Below, one piece after another: positions 23,979 to 33,265 of a DNA stretch of 64,000 nucleotides (the first letter of the stretch is position 1; each line of letters starts with the position of its first letter). Source of the DNA: JAAYCI01 sp031551695 (GTDB taxonomy: Bacteria; Bacillota; Clostridia; Oscillospirales; Ruminococcaceae); NCBI GenBank assembly GCA_031551695.1, contig JAVBNG010000001.1:62001-126000 (forward strand), written 5' to 3'. A model generated the notes under the pieces. That model was not told the origin of the DNA. It searched no databases and saw nothing but the letters and a program-made list of their open reading frames with translations. The position numbers were made by a program, and so were the translations under genes.

Positions 23979-25517
23979 ATGGAAAACATACTGAGCATTC
24001 GGGGAATCAGCAAATATTTCCCCGGTGTGGTGGCGAACCGAAACGTGGACCTGGATATCCGCCAGGGCGAGATCCACGCGCTGCTGGGCGAAAACGGCGC
24101 GGGCAAAACCACCCTGATGAACTGCATTTTCGGCCTGTATACGCCGGAAGAGGGAACCATTAGCTGGAAGGGCAAAGAAGTAAAAATAAACAACAGCAAA
24201 GATGCCATCGACCTTGGCATCGGCATGGTGCACCAGCATTTTATGCTGGTGGATAATTTTACCGTGCTGGAAAGCATCATCCTCGGCTCCGACGCTATTC
24301 CGGGGCCGCTTTTGAACCGCAAAAAAGCCCGGGAGGACCTGCTGCGCCTGATTGGCCAGTACGGCCTGAATGTGGATTTGGAGGCGGTGATTTGGCAGCT
24401 GCCCGTGGGTGTGCAGCAGCGTGTGGAGATCATCAAAGCGCTGTACCGCAACGCCGAGGTGCTGATTTTGGACGAACCCACCGCCGTGCTGACGCCGCAG
24501 GAGACCCGCGATTTCTTCGAGGTGCTGCGCCGCCTGAAGGAAGACAACCGCAGTGTCATCATCATCACCCACAAGCTGGACGAAGTGATGGAGATTGCCG
24601 ACCGCGTGACGGTCTTGCGCCTGGGCGAAGTGGTGCAGACGGTGGACATTGCCGACGCGACGAAAAAATCCCTTGCCTCCGCCATGGTGGGCAAGCAGAT
24701 GGAACTGGACTACACAAAGCGCCCTTGCAGCCCCTGCGACACGCTGCTGCAAGTGGAGCACGTGAGCGCCGTGAACGAAAAGGGCATTGAGGCGCTGACC
24801 GACATTAATTTTGAAATTAAAGCGGGCGAAATTTTGGGCGTTGCCGGTGTGTCCGGCAACGGGCAGTCGGAGTTGGCGGAAGTGCTGACCGGCCTGCGCA
24901 AAACTGCGGCGGGCAAAATCACCGTGAGCGGCGCCGATATCACCAATAAAACACCCCGTGAAGTGTATAAGAACAAAGTGTCCCACGTGCCGGAAGACCG
25001 CCACGCCGTGGGCCTTGTGATGGACTTTAATATTGCGGAAAACAGCGTGGTGGGCTGCTTTACCAACGAGCCCTTTGCCACCCGCGGTGTGATGCACTAC
25101 AATGAGATAGACAAGCATGCCGTGGATATCATGAAAAAATACGATGTGCGTGCCCCGGGCATCGACACCACGGTGCGCCTGATGTCCGGCGGCAACCAGC
25201 AAAAGCTCATCCTTGGGCGCGAGATAGAAAAGGCGCCGGAGGTGTTCATTGCGGTGCAGCCCACCCGCGGCCTCGACATCGCCGCCACCAATTTCGTGCA
25301 GGAGCAGATTTTGGACCAGCGGGACAAGGGCTGCGCGGTGCTGTATGTCTCCACCGAGCTGGAAGAGATCTTCAAAATGAGCGACAGGATCATCGTGTTG
25401 TTCGAGGGCAGGCAGTACGGCCCCTTTCCCTACGACGAGCACGACATTGAGACCATCGGCCTGATGATGGCCGGCTCTTACACACCGGACGGGAAGGAGG
25501 AGAAGGTGAATGGCTGA
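23979..25517 (+). CDS. ABC transporter ATP-binding protein, duplicated (nucleoside/sugar type)
   Basis: 512 aa with two ABC domains. Domain 1: Walker A GENGAGKTTL, GMVHQHFMLVDNFTVLESI, Walker B VLILDEPTAVLTPQE. Domain 2: degenerate Walker A GVSGNGQSE, signature MSGGNQQKLILGREI, Walker B replaced by FIAVQPTRGLDI. This is the YufO/RbsA arrangement used with BMP proteins. Start ATG 23979 with GGGAGG upstream; its end overlaps the first permease by 8 bp. Confidence 0.95.
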   Translation: MENILSIRGISKYFPGVVANRNVDLDIRQGEIHALLGENGAGKTTLMNCIFGLYTPEEGTISWKGKEVKINNSKDAIDLGIGMVHQHFMLVDNFTVLESIILGSDAIPGPLLNRKKAREDLLRLIGQYGLNVDLEAVIWQLPVGVQQRVEIIKALYRNAEVLILDEPTAVLTPQETRDFFEVLRRLKEDNRSVIIITHKLDEVMEIADRVTVLRLGEVVQTVDIADATKKSLASAMVGKQMELDYTKRPCSPCDTLLQVEHVSAVNEKGIEALTDINFEIKAGEILGVAGVSGNGQSELAEVLTGLRKTAAGKITVSGADITNKTPREVYKNKVSHVPEDRHAVGLVMDFNIAENSVVGCFTNEPFATRGVMHYNEIDKHAVDIMKKYDVRAPGIDTTVRLMSGGNQQKLILGREIEKAPEVFIAVQPTRGLDIAATNFVQEQILDQRDKGCAVLYVSTELEEIFKMSDRIIVLFEGRQYGPFPYDEHDIETIGLMMAGSYTPDGKEEKVNG

Positions 25518-26586
25518 GAAAAGCATGTCTGAAAAAGTCCGTTCCATTTTCAGCTGGAACCATATCGCATCTATCGTTACCCCGCTCATCGGCATCCTCA
25601 TCGGCCTGTTCCTCACGGCCTTCATCCTGCTGTCCCAGGGTGTCAGCCCCATCGAGGCGTACATCGCCATGTTCAAAGGTTCGCTGGTGGGGGGCGCGAA
25701 CATCGCTTTCACCCTGCTTGAGTTCATTCCCCTCGGCCTGTCGGGCCTTGCCGTCACCATCGCCTACCGCTGCGGCACGTTCAACATCGGCGTGGAGGGC
25801 CAGATTTATGTGGCGGCCCTCGCTTCCACGGCCGTTGCCGTTACCTTCCCGGATGTGCCCGGCGCCATCCTCATGCCTTTGTGCCTCATCGCAGGCATGG
25901 TGGCGGGCGGACTTTTCGCGCTCATCCCGGCGGTTTTAAAGGTAAAATGGGGCATGAACGAGGTGCTCATCTGCATGCTGCTGAACTATGTTGGCACGAA
26001 CCTCGTCGGTCTTGCGGTCAGCAGCTTTTTGAAGGACCCGAACTCCCCGCAGCCGCAGTCGGCCATGCTGCCCAAAAGCGTTTGGTTTACGAAATTTCCC
26101 GGCACACAGCTGCACGTGGGCGTTTTCTTTGTGGTCATCATCGCCGTCATCATGACCTTTGTGCTGTTCAAAACCACCCTGGGATATTCTGTGCGCAGCG
26201 TGGGCCTCTCGCGCAAAGCGTCCACCTACAGCGGCATCAGCGTCACCAAAACGATGCTTTGGTCCATGGTGGCCTCCGGCATGATCGCCGGCCTTGCGGG
26301 CAGCCTCGTCATCATGGGCAGCCAGCACCGCCTCATGTCCAACTTCCTGCCCGGCTACGGTTATGACGCCATCTCGGTCTCCATTTTGGGCGGCCTGCAC
26401 CCCATCGGTGTGCTGGCCACGGCGTTTTTATTCGGCGTGCTGAAATACGGCGGCAACGTGATGCAGACCACCATGGGCATTCCCGTGGCCGTGGTGTCCA
26501 TCGTCAACGCCATCGCCATTTTAAGCATCATCGCCATCAGCCAAATCCGCGTGCTGTATCTCAAGCCCAAAAAAGGAGGCAAATAA
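25510..26586 (+). CDS. ABC transporter permease (BMP/nucleoside type, YufP-like)
   Basis: 358 aa, about 8-10 hydrophobic helices; BPD_transp_2 family with NIGVEGQIYVAALAST and the GYGYDAISVSILGGLHPIGV coupling region. GGAGGAG ribosome site inside the ATPase gene end. Inner-membrane channel half. Confidence 0.93.
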   Translation: MAEKSMSEKVRSIFSWNHIASIVTPLIGILIGLFLTAFILLSQGVSPIEAYIAMFKGSLVGGANIAFTLLEFIPLGLSGLAVTIAYRCGTFNIGVEGQIYVAALASTAVAVTFPDVPGAILMPLCLIAGMVAGGLFALIPAVLKVKWGMNEVLICMLLNYVGTNLVGLAVSSFLKDPNSPQPQSAMLPKSVWFTKFPGTQLHVGVFFVVIIAVIMTFVLFKTTLGYSVRSVGLSRKASTYSGISVTKTMLWSMVASGMIAGLAGSLVIMGSQHRLMSNFLPGYGYDAISVSILGGLHPIGVLATAFLFGVLKYGGNVMQTTMGIPVAVVSIVNAIAILSIIAISQIRVLYLKPKKGGK

Positions 26587-27488
26587 TGCTGCAAAACATG
26601 ATTCACGCCGTGTTCAGCACCGCGTTTTTGCTGTCCATCATCCGCATGACAATTCCGGTGCTGCTGGCGGCTTTGGGCGACGTGTACTGCGAGCGCGCGG
26701 GCGTTTTGAACATCGCCATCGAGGGCATGATGCTGATGGGCTGTTTCTTCGCCTTCCTCGGCGCCTACTACAGTGGCAACATTTACCTTGGCATTCTGGT
26801 GGCACTGGTGGTGGGCATCCTCGTGGGCCTTTTGTACGGCGTGTTCACCGTCACCCTCGGCTGCAACCAGGCGGTGGCGTCTCTCGGTTTCAACATGCTG
26901 GCCCTGGGCGTCACGTCCACGCTGAATAAATTCCTGTTCGGCATCAGCACCGACCGTGTAAGCACCAGCACCCTTCCGGTGATTTTTGCCGGGCAGAACC
27001 TGTTTTTCTTCCTTGCGGTCATTTTGGTGCCGCTGAGCTGGTTCATTTTTGCCAAAACCAAGTGGGGCCTCTCCGTGAAGGCCATCGGTGAATATCCCCG
27101 CGCGGCAGCCACCGTGGGCATCCGGGTGTACTTCACCCGCTACATTACCTGCGCCATCAGCGGCGCCTTGGCGGCCATCGGCGGCGCGGTGCTGTCCATC
27201 GGCAACCTCGGCCTCTTCCGCGAGAACATGACGGCCGGCCGCGGGTTCATCGCCTTCGCGGCGGTCATTTTCGGCAAGTATAACCCTGTGGGCACGCTGG
27301 TGGGCTGCCTCATTTTCGGCGCGGCCGACGCTTTGCAGCTGAACCTGCAGGCCATTGGCGTGGAATGGCCGGCCAACTTCTTCACCATGATGCCCTATAT
27401 CATCACCATTTTGGCGCTGCTGCTCATCGGCCGCAAATCCTTCGTGCCGAAGGCGCAGGGCCAGCACTACCTGAAAGACGCGCGCTAG
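26586..27488 (+). CDS. ABC transporter permease (BMP/nucleoside type, YufQ-like)
   Basis: 300 aa, strongly hydrophobic. VLNIAIEGMMLMGCFFAFL and GRGFIAFAAVIFGKYNPVG are family hallmarks. ATG shares one base with the preceding stop (TAATG), after AAAGGAGG, so it is translationally coupled. Second channel half. Confidence 0.93.
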   Translation: MLQNMIHAVFSTAFLLSIIRMTIPVLLAALGDVYCERAGVLNIAIEGMMLMGCFFAFLGAYYSGNIYLGILVALVVGILVGLLYGVFTVTLGCNQAVASLGFNMLALGVTSTLNKFLFGISTDRVSTSTLPVIFAGQNLFFFLAVILVPLSWFIFAKTKWGLSVKAIGEYPRAAATVGIRVYFTRYITCAISGALAAIGGAVLSIGNLGLFRENMTAGRGFIAFAAVIFGKYNPVGTLVGCLIFGAADALQLNLQAIGVEWPANFFTMMPYIITILALLLIGRKSFVPKAQGQHYLKDAR

Positions 27489-27527
27489 GCCGCCAATTGC
27501 CTTAGCCGAACGAAGGGGGAGCCCGCT

Positions 27528-28502
27528 ATGCAAGACCTGCCGCTGTTCCATTATGATACAGCCGACATTAAAATAGACGTGCTGAAGCAAAACGATGAGG
27601 CGCTTGCAAAGATTCGCGCGGCGTCCACGGACGTTGTGCCGCAAAAGGTGAAGGACGTGTACGGCGAGATTTGCTTCCCCGGCGGCCATGCCGACCGGCC
27701 ATACACCTTCGCGTCCATCGTGCTGTCTTCCGACGGAAAAATGGCCTTCCCGGACGTGCCCCAGGGGCCTGTGGTGGCCAGCGCCAACATGCTGGACCCC
27801 GCCGGCGGCAAAACGGATTTCTGGGTGCTGAACATGCTGCGCGCCTATTCCGACGGCGTCATCATCGGCGCGCGCACCCTGCAAAACGAGCCGGACGGCA
27901 CGTCCCACATTTTCTGTGAAGAGCTTGCCGCCGCGCGCACGGCCGAAATGGGCATGCGCGCGCGTCACCCGGTGAACATCGCCGTCTCCTTCGATGGCAC
28001 GGATGTTCCGCTGGACCACAAAATTTTCAGCAGCAACGGTCTGCAGGCCATGGTGGCGACCAGTGAAGCGGGCCTTGCCTTTTTGGACAATGCCCTTGGC
28101 GCGCGGCCGCACAAGGGGTTCGGCCCCTTTATCGCCGCAAGGCAGGAAGACGCCGCGGCCATTTGGAAATCTATGCAGGAAAACCCGGAGACCATCCACG
28201 TGATCGCCACGGGAACGGCGGATCGGCCGGATTCCGCCGTGCTACTGGCGCTGTTGCGCCAGATGGGCATGCAGCGGCTGTGCATCGAGTCACCGTCCTA
28301 CATGTGGCACCTGATTCAAAACAAAAGCCTGGACGAGTGGTTCATCAACTACTCCATGCTGTTTGTGGGCGGGAACTTCACCCCGGGCATCAACGCGCCG
28401 TTTACGTCCAAAAAACACCCGCACACCGAGCTTTTGATGCTGGGCGCCCACAAAAGCAATTTCATTTTCACCCGCCAGCGCCTGCGGTACGACTTTTTGT
28501 AA
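27528..28502 (+). CDS. RibD C-terminal-like reductase (dihydrofolate-reductase fold)
   Basis: 324 aa. RibD_C features: RPYTFASIVLSSDGKMAF, SDGVIIGARTLQNE, HPVNIAVSFDGTDVPL, and ALLRQMGMQRLCIESPSYM (the lleGG-like region). This fold reduces pyrimidine or pterin intermediates with NADPH. About 80 N-terminal residues precede the fold and no deaminase domain is present. Same operon as the BMP importer (40-bp gap, AAGGGGGAG), which hints that the cargo is a flavin or nucleoside related compound. Confidence 0.8.
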   Translation: MQDLPLFHYDTADIKIDVLKQNDEALAKIRAASTDVVPQKVKDVYGEICFPGGHADRPYTFASIVLSSDGKMAFPDVPQGPVVASANMLDPAGGKTDFWVLNMLRAYSDGVIIGARTLQNEPDGTSHIFCEELAAARTAEMGMRARHPVNIAVSFDGTDVPLDHKIFSSNGLQAMVATSEAGLAFLDNALGARPHKGFGPFIAARQEDAAAIWKSMQENPETIHVIATGTADRPDSAVLLALLRQMGMQRLCIESPSYMWHLIQNKSLDEWFINYSMLFVGGNFTPGINAPFTSKKHPHTELLMLGAHKSNFIFTRQRLRYDFL

Positions 28503-28533
28503 ACAAAACAGCCAGTTTTTCCATACTTCCCCT

Positions 28534-28573
28534 AATCCAAAGCCCCGCGCAGGAATGCGCGGGGCTTTGGATT
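28534..28573. terminator. 18-bp perfect hairpin ending the importer operon
   Basis: Arms AATCCAAAGCCCCGCGCA / TGCGCGGGGCTTTGGATT with loop GGAA. No long T-run follows, so termination may be inefficient or the hairpin may protect the mRNA end. Confidence 0.7.
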
Positions 28574-28579
28574 GGGGGG

Positions 28580-28885
28580 TGCACTGAGTGCCCATGTGCG
28601 CAACAGCCATCAGCCGTGCATGCGTTCAACTGGTCAAAAATGGAACATTTTTGACGTTGAACTGGATATCTTTCGCGCTGTCTGGCGCACAATATTCCTC
28701 ATTGTTCGCCATTCAGCTTGCGGCTGAGCCGGTGAATTGCCGCGAAGCGGCAAGACTGCCGCCGCAGCGGCGTTTCGAGGGCAACCGCTGCAATGCAGCG
28801 GCTCTTGGCCCGAGATGAAGCCGCCCGGGGGCGCGATGGCCTTATGCGCACTGGTCTCTCCGTGCCTGCTGTTCTGCACGCCGCT
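28580..28885 (-). repeat. structured dispersed element, copy F (long, reverse, degenerate)
   Basis: Minus strand reads GTGCGCATAAGGCCATCG, then an insert beginning CGCCCCCGGGCGGCTTC with extra hairpins, then CACCGGCTCAGCCGCAAG, CGAACAATG, GCGCGAAAGATAT and finally GATGGCTGTTGCGCAC. The outer arms pair (GTGCGCA..GGCCATC with GATGGC..TGCGCAC). The 28503-29003 gap otherwise holds only the hairpin at 28534 and a short AT-rich leader. Confidence 0.75.
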
Positions 28886-29003
28886 AAAACGGTTTGTGCG
28901 CAAGCCCTATGTTGATTTCTTCATATTTGTGGAATGTGATTTTTACAATGGCCGGTGCTGTTTCATATGGAGTGAAGCACCTGTCAACGGAAGGGGGAGC
29001 CCA

Positions 29004-29498
29004 ATGTTTACCATGTACAGAAAGATGAAACCGGTTGTTTCACTGGCTTTCTGCTGCTTGCTGGTGGCCATGGCCTTTGGCTGCGCGGGGCCGGCGCAGG
29101 GCGCCGGTGAGGAATTGGAACCGGCGGAGTCCTTTTTGCTTCTTTACTACACGGTCGAAGCGTACACGCCGGCGCCAAAATCCGCAGAGGATGTGCAGCG
29201 GCTGGAAGAACAATGGCAGCCGTATTTTACAAGCGATGGGCTGGAGAGCTTCATGCTGAACAGGGATGCCACGCGTGTGTCAAGCGCGGCGGAAGAAGCG
29301 GGCGTCACGGTGCTGGCAAAAAGCGTCACGCTCAAACCGGTTGAAGAGGAATACGGCTACTCCAAATACAGCGTCGAGGCGGACATCGCCTCGGCGTCCG
29401 GCACGAACGCGGTGGCGTTCACCGGCAAAATCATGGTAGACGAAAACGGCCTTGTCAGCGTCTTTTCCCCAGATGAACTGCCCGCACTGGGCGCGTGA
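29004..29498 (+). CDS. small lipoprotein of unknown function
   Basis: 164 aa. Lys/Arg-containing N-terminus, hydrophobic stretch 10-26 and lipobox AFGC (Cys27), so probably tethered outside the membrane. The remaining 130 residues (LLLYYTVEAYTPAP..., LEEQWQPYFTSDGLESFM) resemble NTF2-like small secreted domains only loosely. AAGGGGGAG before ATG 29004. Monocistronic between a repeat and a terminator. No function assigned. Confidence 0.75.
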   Translation: MFTMYRKMKPVVSLAFCCLLVAMAFGCAGPAQGAGEELEPAESFLLLYYTVEAYTPAPKSAEDVQRLEEQWQPYFTSDGLESFMLNRDATRVSSAAEEAGVTVLAKSVTLKPVEEEYGYSKYSVEADIASASGTNAVAFTGKIMVDENGLVSVFSPDELPALGA

Positions 29499-29505
29499 AG
29501 CTAAA

Positions 29506-29545
29506 AGAACCCCCCCGGCTGTTTTCACCGCCGGGGGGTCTTGTG
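29506..29545. terminator. bidirectional terminator
   Basis: Stem ACCCCCCCGGC / GCCGGGGGGT (C bulge) between the lipoprotein gene and the convergent aspS; TCTTGTG follows on one side, TTCTTTTAGC on the other strand. Confidence 0.75.
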
Positions 29546-29554
29546 TTTCCAGGG

Positions 29555-31336
29555 TCAAGGCTCTTTCGCCGTGCTGGCAATGTGCAGTTCGTCCAGCTGT
29601 TTTGCCTCCACCGTGTCCGGGCAGCCGCTCATGGGCTCGCCCGCGTTTTGCACCTTCGGGAAGGCGATGACCTCGCGGATGGAATCCTTTATCGCCATCA
29701 GCGTCACCAGGCGGTCGAAGCCGAAAGCCATGCCGCCGTGGGGCGGCGCGCCGTAGCGGTAGGCCTCCATCAAAAAGCCGAAGTTTTCTTTCGCGCGCTC
29801 GTCCGTAAAGCCCAGCAGCTTGAACATGCGGGCCTGCAAAGCGGGGTCGTTGATGCGGATGGACCCGCCGCCCAGTTCCACGCCATTCACCACCATGTCG
29901 TAGGCCTTGGCGCGGCATTCGCCGGGGGCCGTGTCCAGCTTCGGGATGTCCTCCTCCTTCGGCATGGTGAAGGGGTGGTGCTTCGCCACAAAACGGCCGT
30001 TCTCCTCGTCGTATTCAAACAGCGGGAAGTCCGTCACCCACATAAAGTTGAACTGGTTTTCGTCAAACAGGCTGTTCTTTTTTGCAATCTCCAGCCGCAG
30101 GGCGCCCAGGGCCGCAAACACGGTGTCGTCCTTGTCCGCCACCACCAGCAGCACGTCGCCCGCCTCGGCGTTCGCCTCCTTGCGCAGGGCGGATATGGCC
30201 TCATCGGAAAGGAATTTCTCATAGCTGGACGTCTCGCCGCCCTCGGCCATCCGCAGGTAAGCCAGACCCTTGGCGCCGTAGGTTTTGGCGGTCTCGGTCA
30301 GCCGGTCTATCTCCTTGCGGCTGATGCTTTCGGCCAGGCCCTTCGCGTTGATGAGCCGCACGCTGCCGCCGCCGGCGATGGCGTTTTCAAACACGCCGAA
30401 GCCGCAGCCTTCGCACACGACGCTCACATCAACCAGCTCCAGGCCGAAGCGGGTGTCCGGCTTGTCGGAGCCAAATCGCCGCATGGCCTCGGCGTATGTC
30501 ATGCAGGGGAAGGGCGCGGGCACGTCGATGCCCATGAACTGCCGGAACAGGCCGGTGACGAGCCCCTCGTTTTCACGGCGCACGTCCTCTTCGTCCACAA
30601 AGCTCATCTCAATGTCGATTTGTGTGAACTCCGGCTGGCGGTCCGCCCGCAGGTCCTCGTCGCGGAAGCAGCGTGCCATCTGGAAGTATTTGTCAAAGCC
30701 GGACAGCATCAAAATCTGCTTGTACAGCTGGGGGCTTTGAGGCAGGGCGTAAAACCGACCGGGCTGCACGCGGCTGGGCACCAGATAGTCCCGCGCGCCC
30801 TCCGGCGTGGATTTGATCAGCACCGGCGTCTCCACCTCGATAAAATGGCGGCTCAGGTAATACTCCCGTACGGCGCGGGAAATATCGCTGCGCAGCACCA
30901 TGGTGGAGTGCAGGCCCTCGCGGCGCAGATCCAGGTACCGGTAGCGCAAGCGCAACTCATCGTTCACGTTGATGCCTTCGCGCACCTCGAAGGGCGGTGT
31001 TTCGGCCTCGCTCAAAATGCGCAGTTCGCTCACGTACAATTCAATCAGCCCTGTGGGGATGGTTTTGTTCACGCTCTCGCGCGCCCGCAGTTTGCCCTTC
31101 GCAATCACCACATATTCGCTTTTCAACGCGCTCGCTTTTTCAAACACATCCTTCGGCGTTCCCTCGTTGAAGGCCAGTTGCAGCACGCCGTAGTTGTCGC
31201 GCAGGTCGGCAAAAATCATGCCGCCAAGGTCGCGGCATTTGGCAATGCTGCCCGCCGCCGTCACTTCGCTGCCCTCCGGCAGGGCCACTGTTTCATAGCT
31301 ATAGTGGGTACGGCGTAAATTTCCCATTGTTTCCAT
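29555..31336 (-). CDS. aspS: aspartyl-tRNA synthetase
   Basis: 593 aa, bacterial-type length. N-terminal OB fold (METMGNLRRTHYSYETVAL), class II motif 2 (FQMARCFRDEDLRADRQPEF), GAD insertion in the middle, and motif 3 near the C-terminus (GGMAFGFDRLVTLM). Charges tRNA-Asp. Start ATG 31336 with GAGGG 7 nt upstream, 3 bp after the hisS stop, a typical clostridial hisS-aspS operon. Confidence 0.98.
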   Translation of the reverse strand: METMGNLRRTHYSYETVALPEGSEVTAAGSIAKCRDLGGMIFADLRDNYGVLQLAFNEGTPKDVFEKASALKSEYVVIAKGKLRARESVNKTIPTGLIELYVSELRILSEAETPPFEVREGINVNDELRLRYRYLDLRREGLHSTMVLRSDISRAVREYYLSRHFIEVETPVLIKSTPEGARDYLVPSRVQPGRFYALPQSPQLYKQILMLSGFDKYFQMARCFRDEDLRADRQPEFTQIDIEMSFVDEEDVRRENEGLVTGLFRQFMGIDVPAPFPCMTYAEAMRRFGSDKPDTRFGLELVDVSVVCEGCGFGVFENAIAGGGSVRLINAKGLAESISRKEIDRLTETAKTYGAKGLAYLRMAEGGETSSYEKFLSDEAISALRKEANAEAGDVLLVVADKDDTVFAALGALRLEIAKKNSLFDENQFNFMWVTDFPLFEYDEENGRFVAKHHPFTMPKEEDIPKLDTAPGECRAKAYDMVVNGVELGGGSIRINDPALQARMFKLLGFTDERAKENFGFLMEAYRYGAPPHGGMAFGFDRLVTLMAIKDSIREVIAFPKVQNAGEPMSGCPDTVEAKQLDELHIASTAKEP

Positions 31337-31339
31337 CGT

Positions 31340-32680
31340 TTATCCCTCTTCGCTCAAAGCGGCGTTTCCGCCGCCGAAATAGTTGTCAAAGGCGGCGGCG
31401 GTAAGTGCAAACATGGCTTCGCCCATGGCGCTTTCCACGTCGGCCAGGGCATAGGGCACTTCCGCGCCCGTCTCCATGTTTTTAAACACAGCCTTGCCGC
31501 TTTCCACCTCGGCGCCGCCCAGCACAGTGGTGAACTGCGCCCCCAGGCGGTTCGCCGCTTTCATCTGCGCCTTCACGCTGCGGGCAGAGAGGTCCTGCTC
31601 CACGGCGAAACCGGCACTGCGCAACTGCCGCGTAATTTGCCGCGCGGCGCGGCGGCCGTCCTCGTCCGCGCCAACGGCGTACAGGGCGGGGCCCTTCGGC
31701 GGCGCGGGCAACACGTTAAATTCTTCCAGCGCCAGCAGCGTGCGCTCCAGCCCCATGCCAAAGCCGACGCCGGGCGTCTCGGGCCCGCCCAGCATGCCGA
31801 CAAGCCCGTCGTACCGGCCGCCGCCGCAAATGGTGCCCTGTGTGCCCACCACGGCGGACACAAACTCGAACACGGTGTTGGTGTAATAGTCAAGCCCGCG
31901 CACAACGTGCGGGTCAATGGTAAAGGCGAGGCCATCGCCGGCCAAAAGGGCCTTCACTTGCTCGAAGTGCTCGCGGCAATCGCCGCACAAATAGTCAAGG
32001 CCAATGGGCGCGCCGGCCGCTATGGTATGGCATTTTTCCTCTTTGCAGTCCAAAATGCGCATGGGGTTTTTTTCAAACCGGCCGTGGCACAGGCCGCATA
32101 AATCGTCCATGTGGGCCGAAAAATACTCCCGCAGGGCCGCATGGAAGGCCGGGCGGCACTTGGGGCAGCCGATGGAATTGATGCGAAGCTCCACACCCTT
32201 TACAAGGCCCAGTTCCCGCAAAACAGCTGCCGCCACGCTAATGACCTCCACGTCGGCCGCGGCCTCGTGGGTGCCGAAGCACTCGATGCCCATCTGGTGG
32301 AACTCGCGGTAGCGGCCTTTCTGGGCCTTTTCATAGCGAAAGCAGCTTTCGATATAATAGGCCTTCAGCGGCAGCGGCGCGCTGGAGAGCAGGCCGTTTT
32401 CCAGCACGGCGCGCACGGCCCCGGCGGTGCCCTCGGGGCGCAGGGTCATGCTGCGGCCGCCCTTGTCGAGGAAGGTGTACATCTCCTTGTTCACGATGTC
32501 CGTGGTGTCGCCCACGCCACGGGCAAATAGCTCCGTAGCCTCGAAGGTGGGCGTGCGCAGTTCGGCAAAGCCAAACCGCGCCAGCACGGCGCGCATGGTG
32601 TTTTCCACATATTGCCATTTCCAGCTGTCCGCCGGCAGCGTGTCCAGCGTGCCGCGCGGTTTTGTGAGCAAATTGGCCAT
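31340..32680 (-). CDS. hisS: histidyl-tRNA synthetase
   Basis: 446 aa class II synthetase: PRGTLDTLP, motif 1 FEATELFARGVG, TLRPEGTAG, motif 2 CFRYEKAQKGRYREFHQ, His-specific motif VRGLDYYTNTVFEF, GGGRYDGLV, and a C-terminal anticodon domain. AGGAGGG before ATG 32680. First gene of hisS-aspS. No T-box leader was recognised in the 124-bp upstream gap. Confidence 0.98.
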   Translation of the reverse strand: MANLLTKPRGTLDTLPADSWKWQYVENTMRAVLARFGFAELRTPTFEATELFARGVGDTTDIVNKEMYTFLDKGGRSMTLRPEGTAGAVRAVLENGLLSSAPLPLKAYYIESCFRYEKAQKGRYREFHQMGIECFGTHEAAADVEVISVAAAVLRELGLVKGVELRINSIGCPKCRPAFHAALREYFSAHMDDLCGLCHGRFEKNPMRILDCKEEKCHTIAAGAPIGLDYLCGDCREHFEQVKALLAGDGLAFTIDPHVVRGLDYYTNTVFEFVSAVVGTQGTICGGGRYDGLVGMLGGPETPGVGFGMGLERTLLALEEFNVLPAPPKGPALYAVGADEDGRRAARQITRQLRSAGFAVEQDLSARSVKAQMKAANRLGAQFTTVLGGAEVESGKAVFKNMETGAEVPYALADVESAMGEAMFALTAAAFDNYFGGGNAALSEEG

Positions 32681-32735
32681 CTCGGCCCTCCTGAATCATC
32701 AATATCTGAAAAATAATAATAGCACAAAACCGGGC

Positions 32736-32773
32736 AAAAGAAAAGCGGGGCGACTCTTCAAAAAGCGCCCCGC
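32736..32773 (-). terminator. terminator after mgsA
   Basis: Minus strand: GCGGGGCG, 13-nt loop, CGCCCCGC, then TTTTCTTTT. Ends the maf-to-mgsA side of the minus-strand block before hisS. Confidence 0.8.
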
Positions 32774-32804
32774 GTGCCGTTTTGCGTAAAAAAGCGTAAC
32801 CGCC

Positions 32805-33212
32805 TCAGTCCTGCTTTGGGTTCACGATGTCGCGCCAGTCAAGGTCGCCGCGCTCCAGGCCGTGGATGAGCACCTCGGCGGTGGCAATGTTGGTGGCCAT
32901 GGGGATGGAGTGCATGTCGCACAGGCGCAGCAGGTTCATTTCGTTGGGCTCGCCGGGCTTTGCGCTGATGGGGTCGCGGAAAAACAGCAGCAAATCGATT
33001 TCGTTGCAGGCAATGCGCGCGGCAATTTGCTGGTCGCCCCCATGGCTGCCGGATAAAAAGCGCTGCACGTGCAGGTTGGTGGCTTCGCTCACCATTTTGC
33101 CCGTTGTGGCTGTGGCCACCAGCGTGTGCTGGCTCAGCGTGCGGGAATACGCCGTGCAAAACTGCACCATCAGCTCCTTTTTGGTGTCGTGCGCAATCAG
33201 GGCTATGTTCAT
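32805..33212 (-). CDS. mgsA: methylglyoxal synthase
   Basis: 135 aa. IALIAHDTKKELMVQFC, ATATTGKM, LSGSHGGDQQIAARI with the catalytic Asp60, LLLFFRDPISAKPGEPNEMN, and NIATAEVLIHGL match MgsA throughout. Converts dihydroxyacetone phosphate to methylglyoxal and phosphate, a glycolytic overflow bypass. AGAAGG upstream of ATG 33212. In clostridia it often closes the min/rodA cluster, here directly after minD. Confidence 0.97.
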   Translation of the reverse strand: MNIALIAHDTKKELMVQFCTAYSRTLSQHTLVATATTGKMVSEATNLHVQRFLSGSHGGDQQIAARIACNEIDLLLFFRDPISAKPGEPNEMNLLRLCDMHSIPMATNIATAEVLIHGLERGDLDWRDIVNPKQD

Positions 33213-33265
33213 GGATACGCCTTCTTTCAGTGGGTTTCGGATGGATGCGGGGAATGGTTCACGCG

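Noticed and set aside
29495..31318. 607-residue open frame on the plus strand opposite aspS
   Set aside because: Low-complexity His/Gln/Ala/Arg composition typical of the antisense of a GC-rich gene; aspS is certain on the other strand.
32681..32735. T-box leader for hisS-aspS
   Set aside because: The gap is too short and lacks a T-box sequence; the hairpin beside it is the mgsA terminator on the minus strand.
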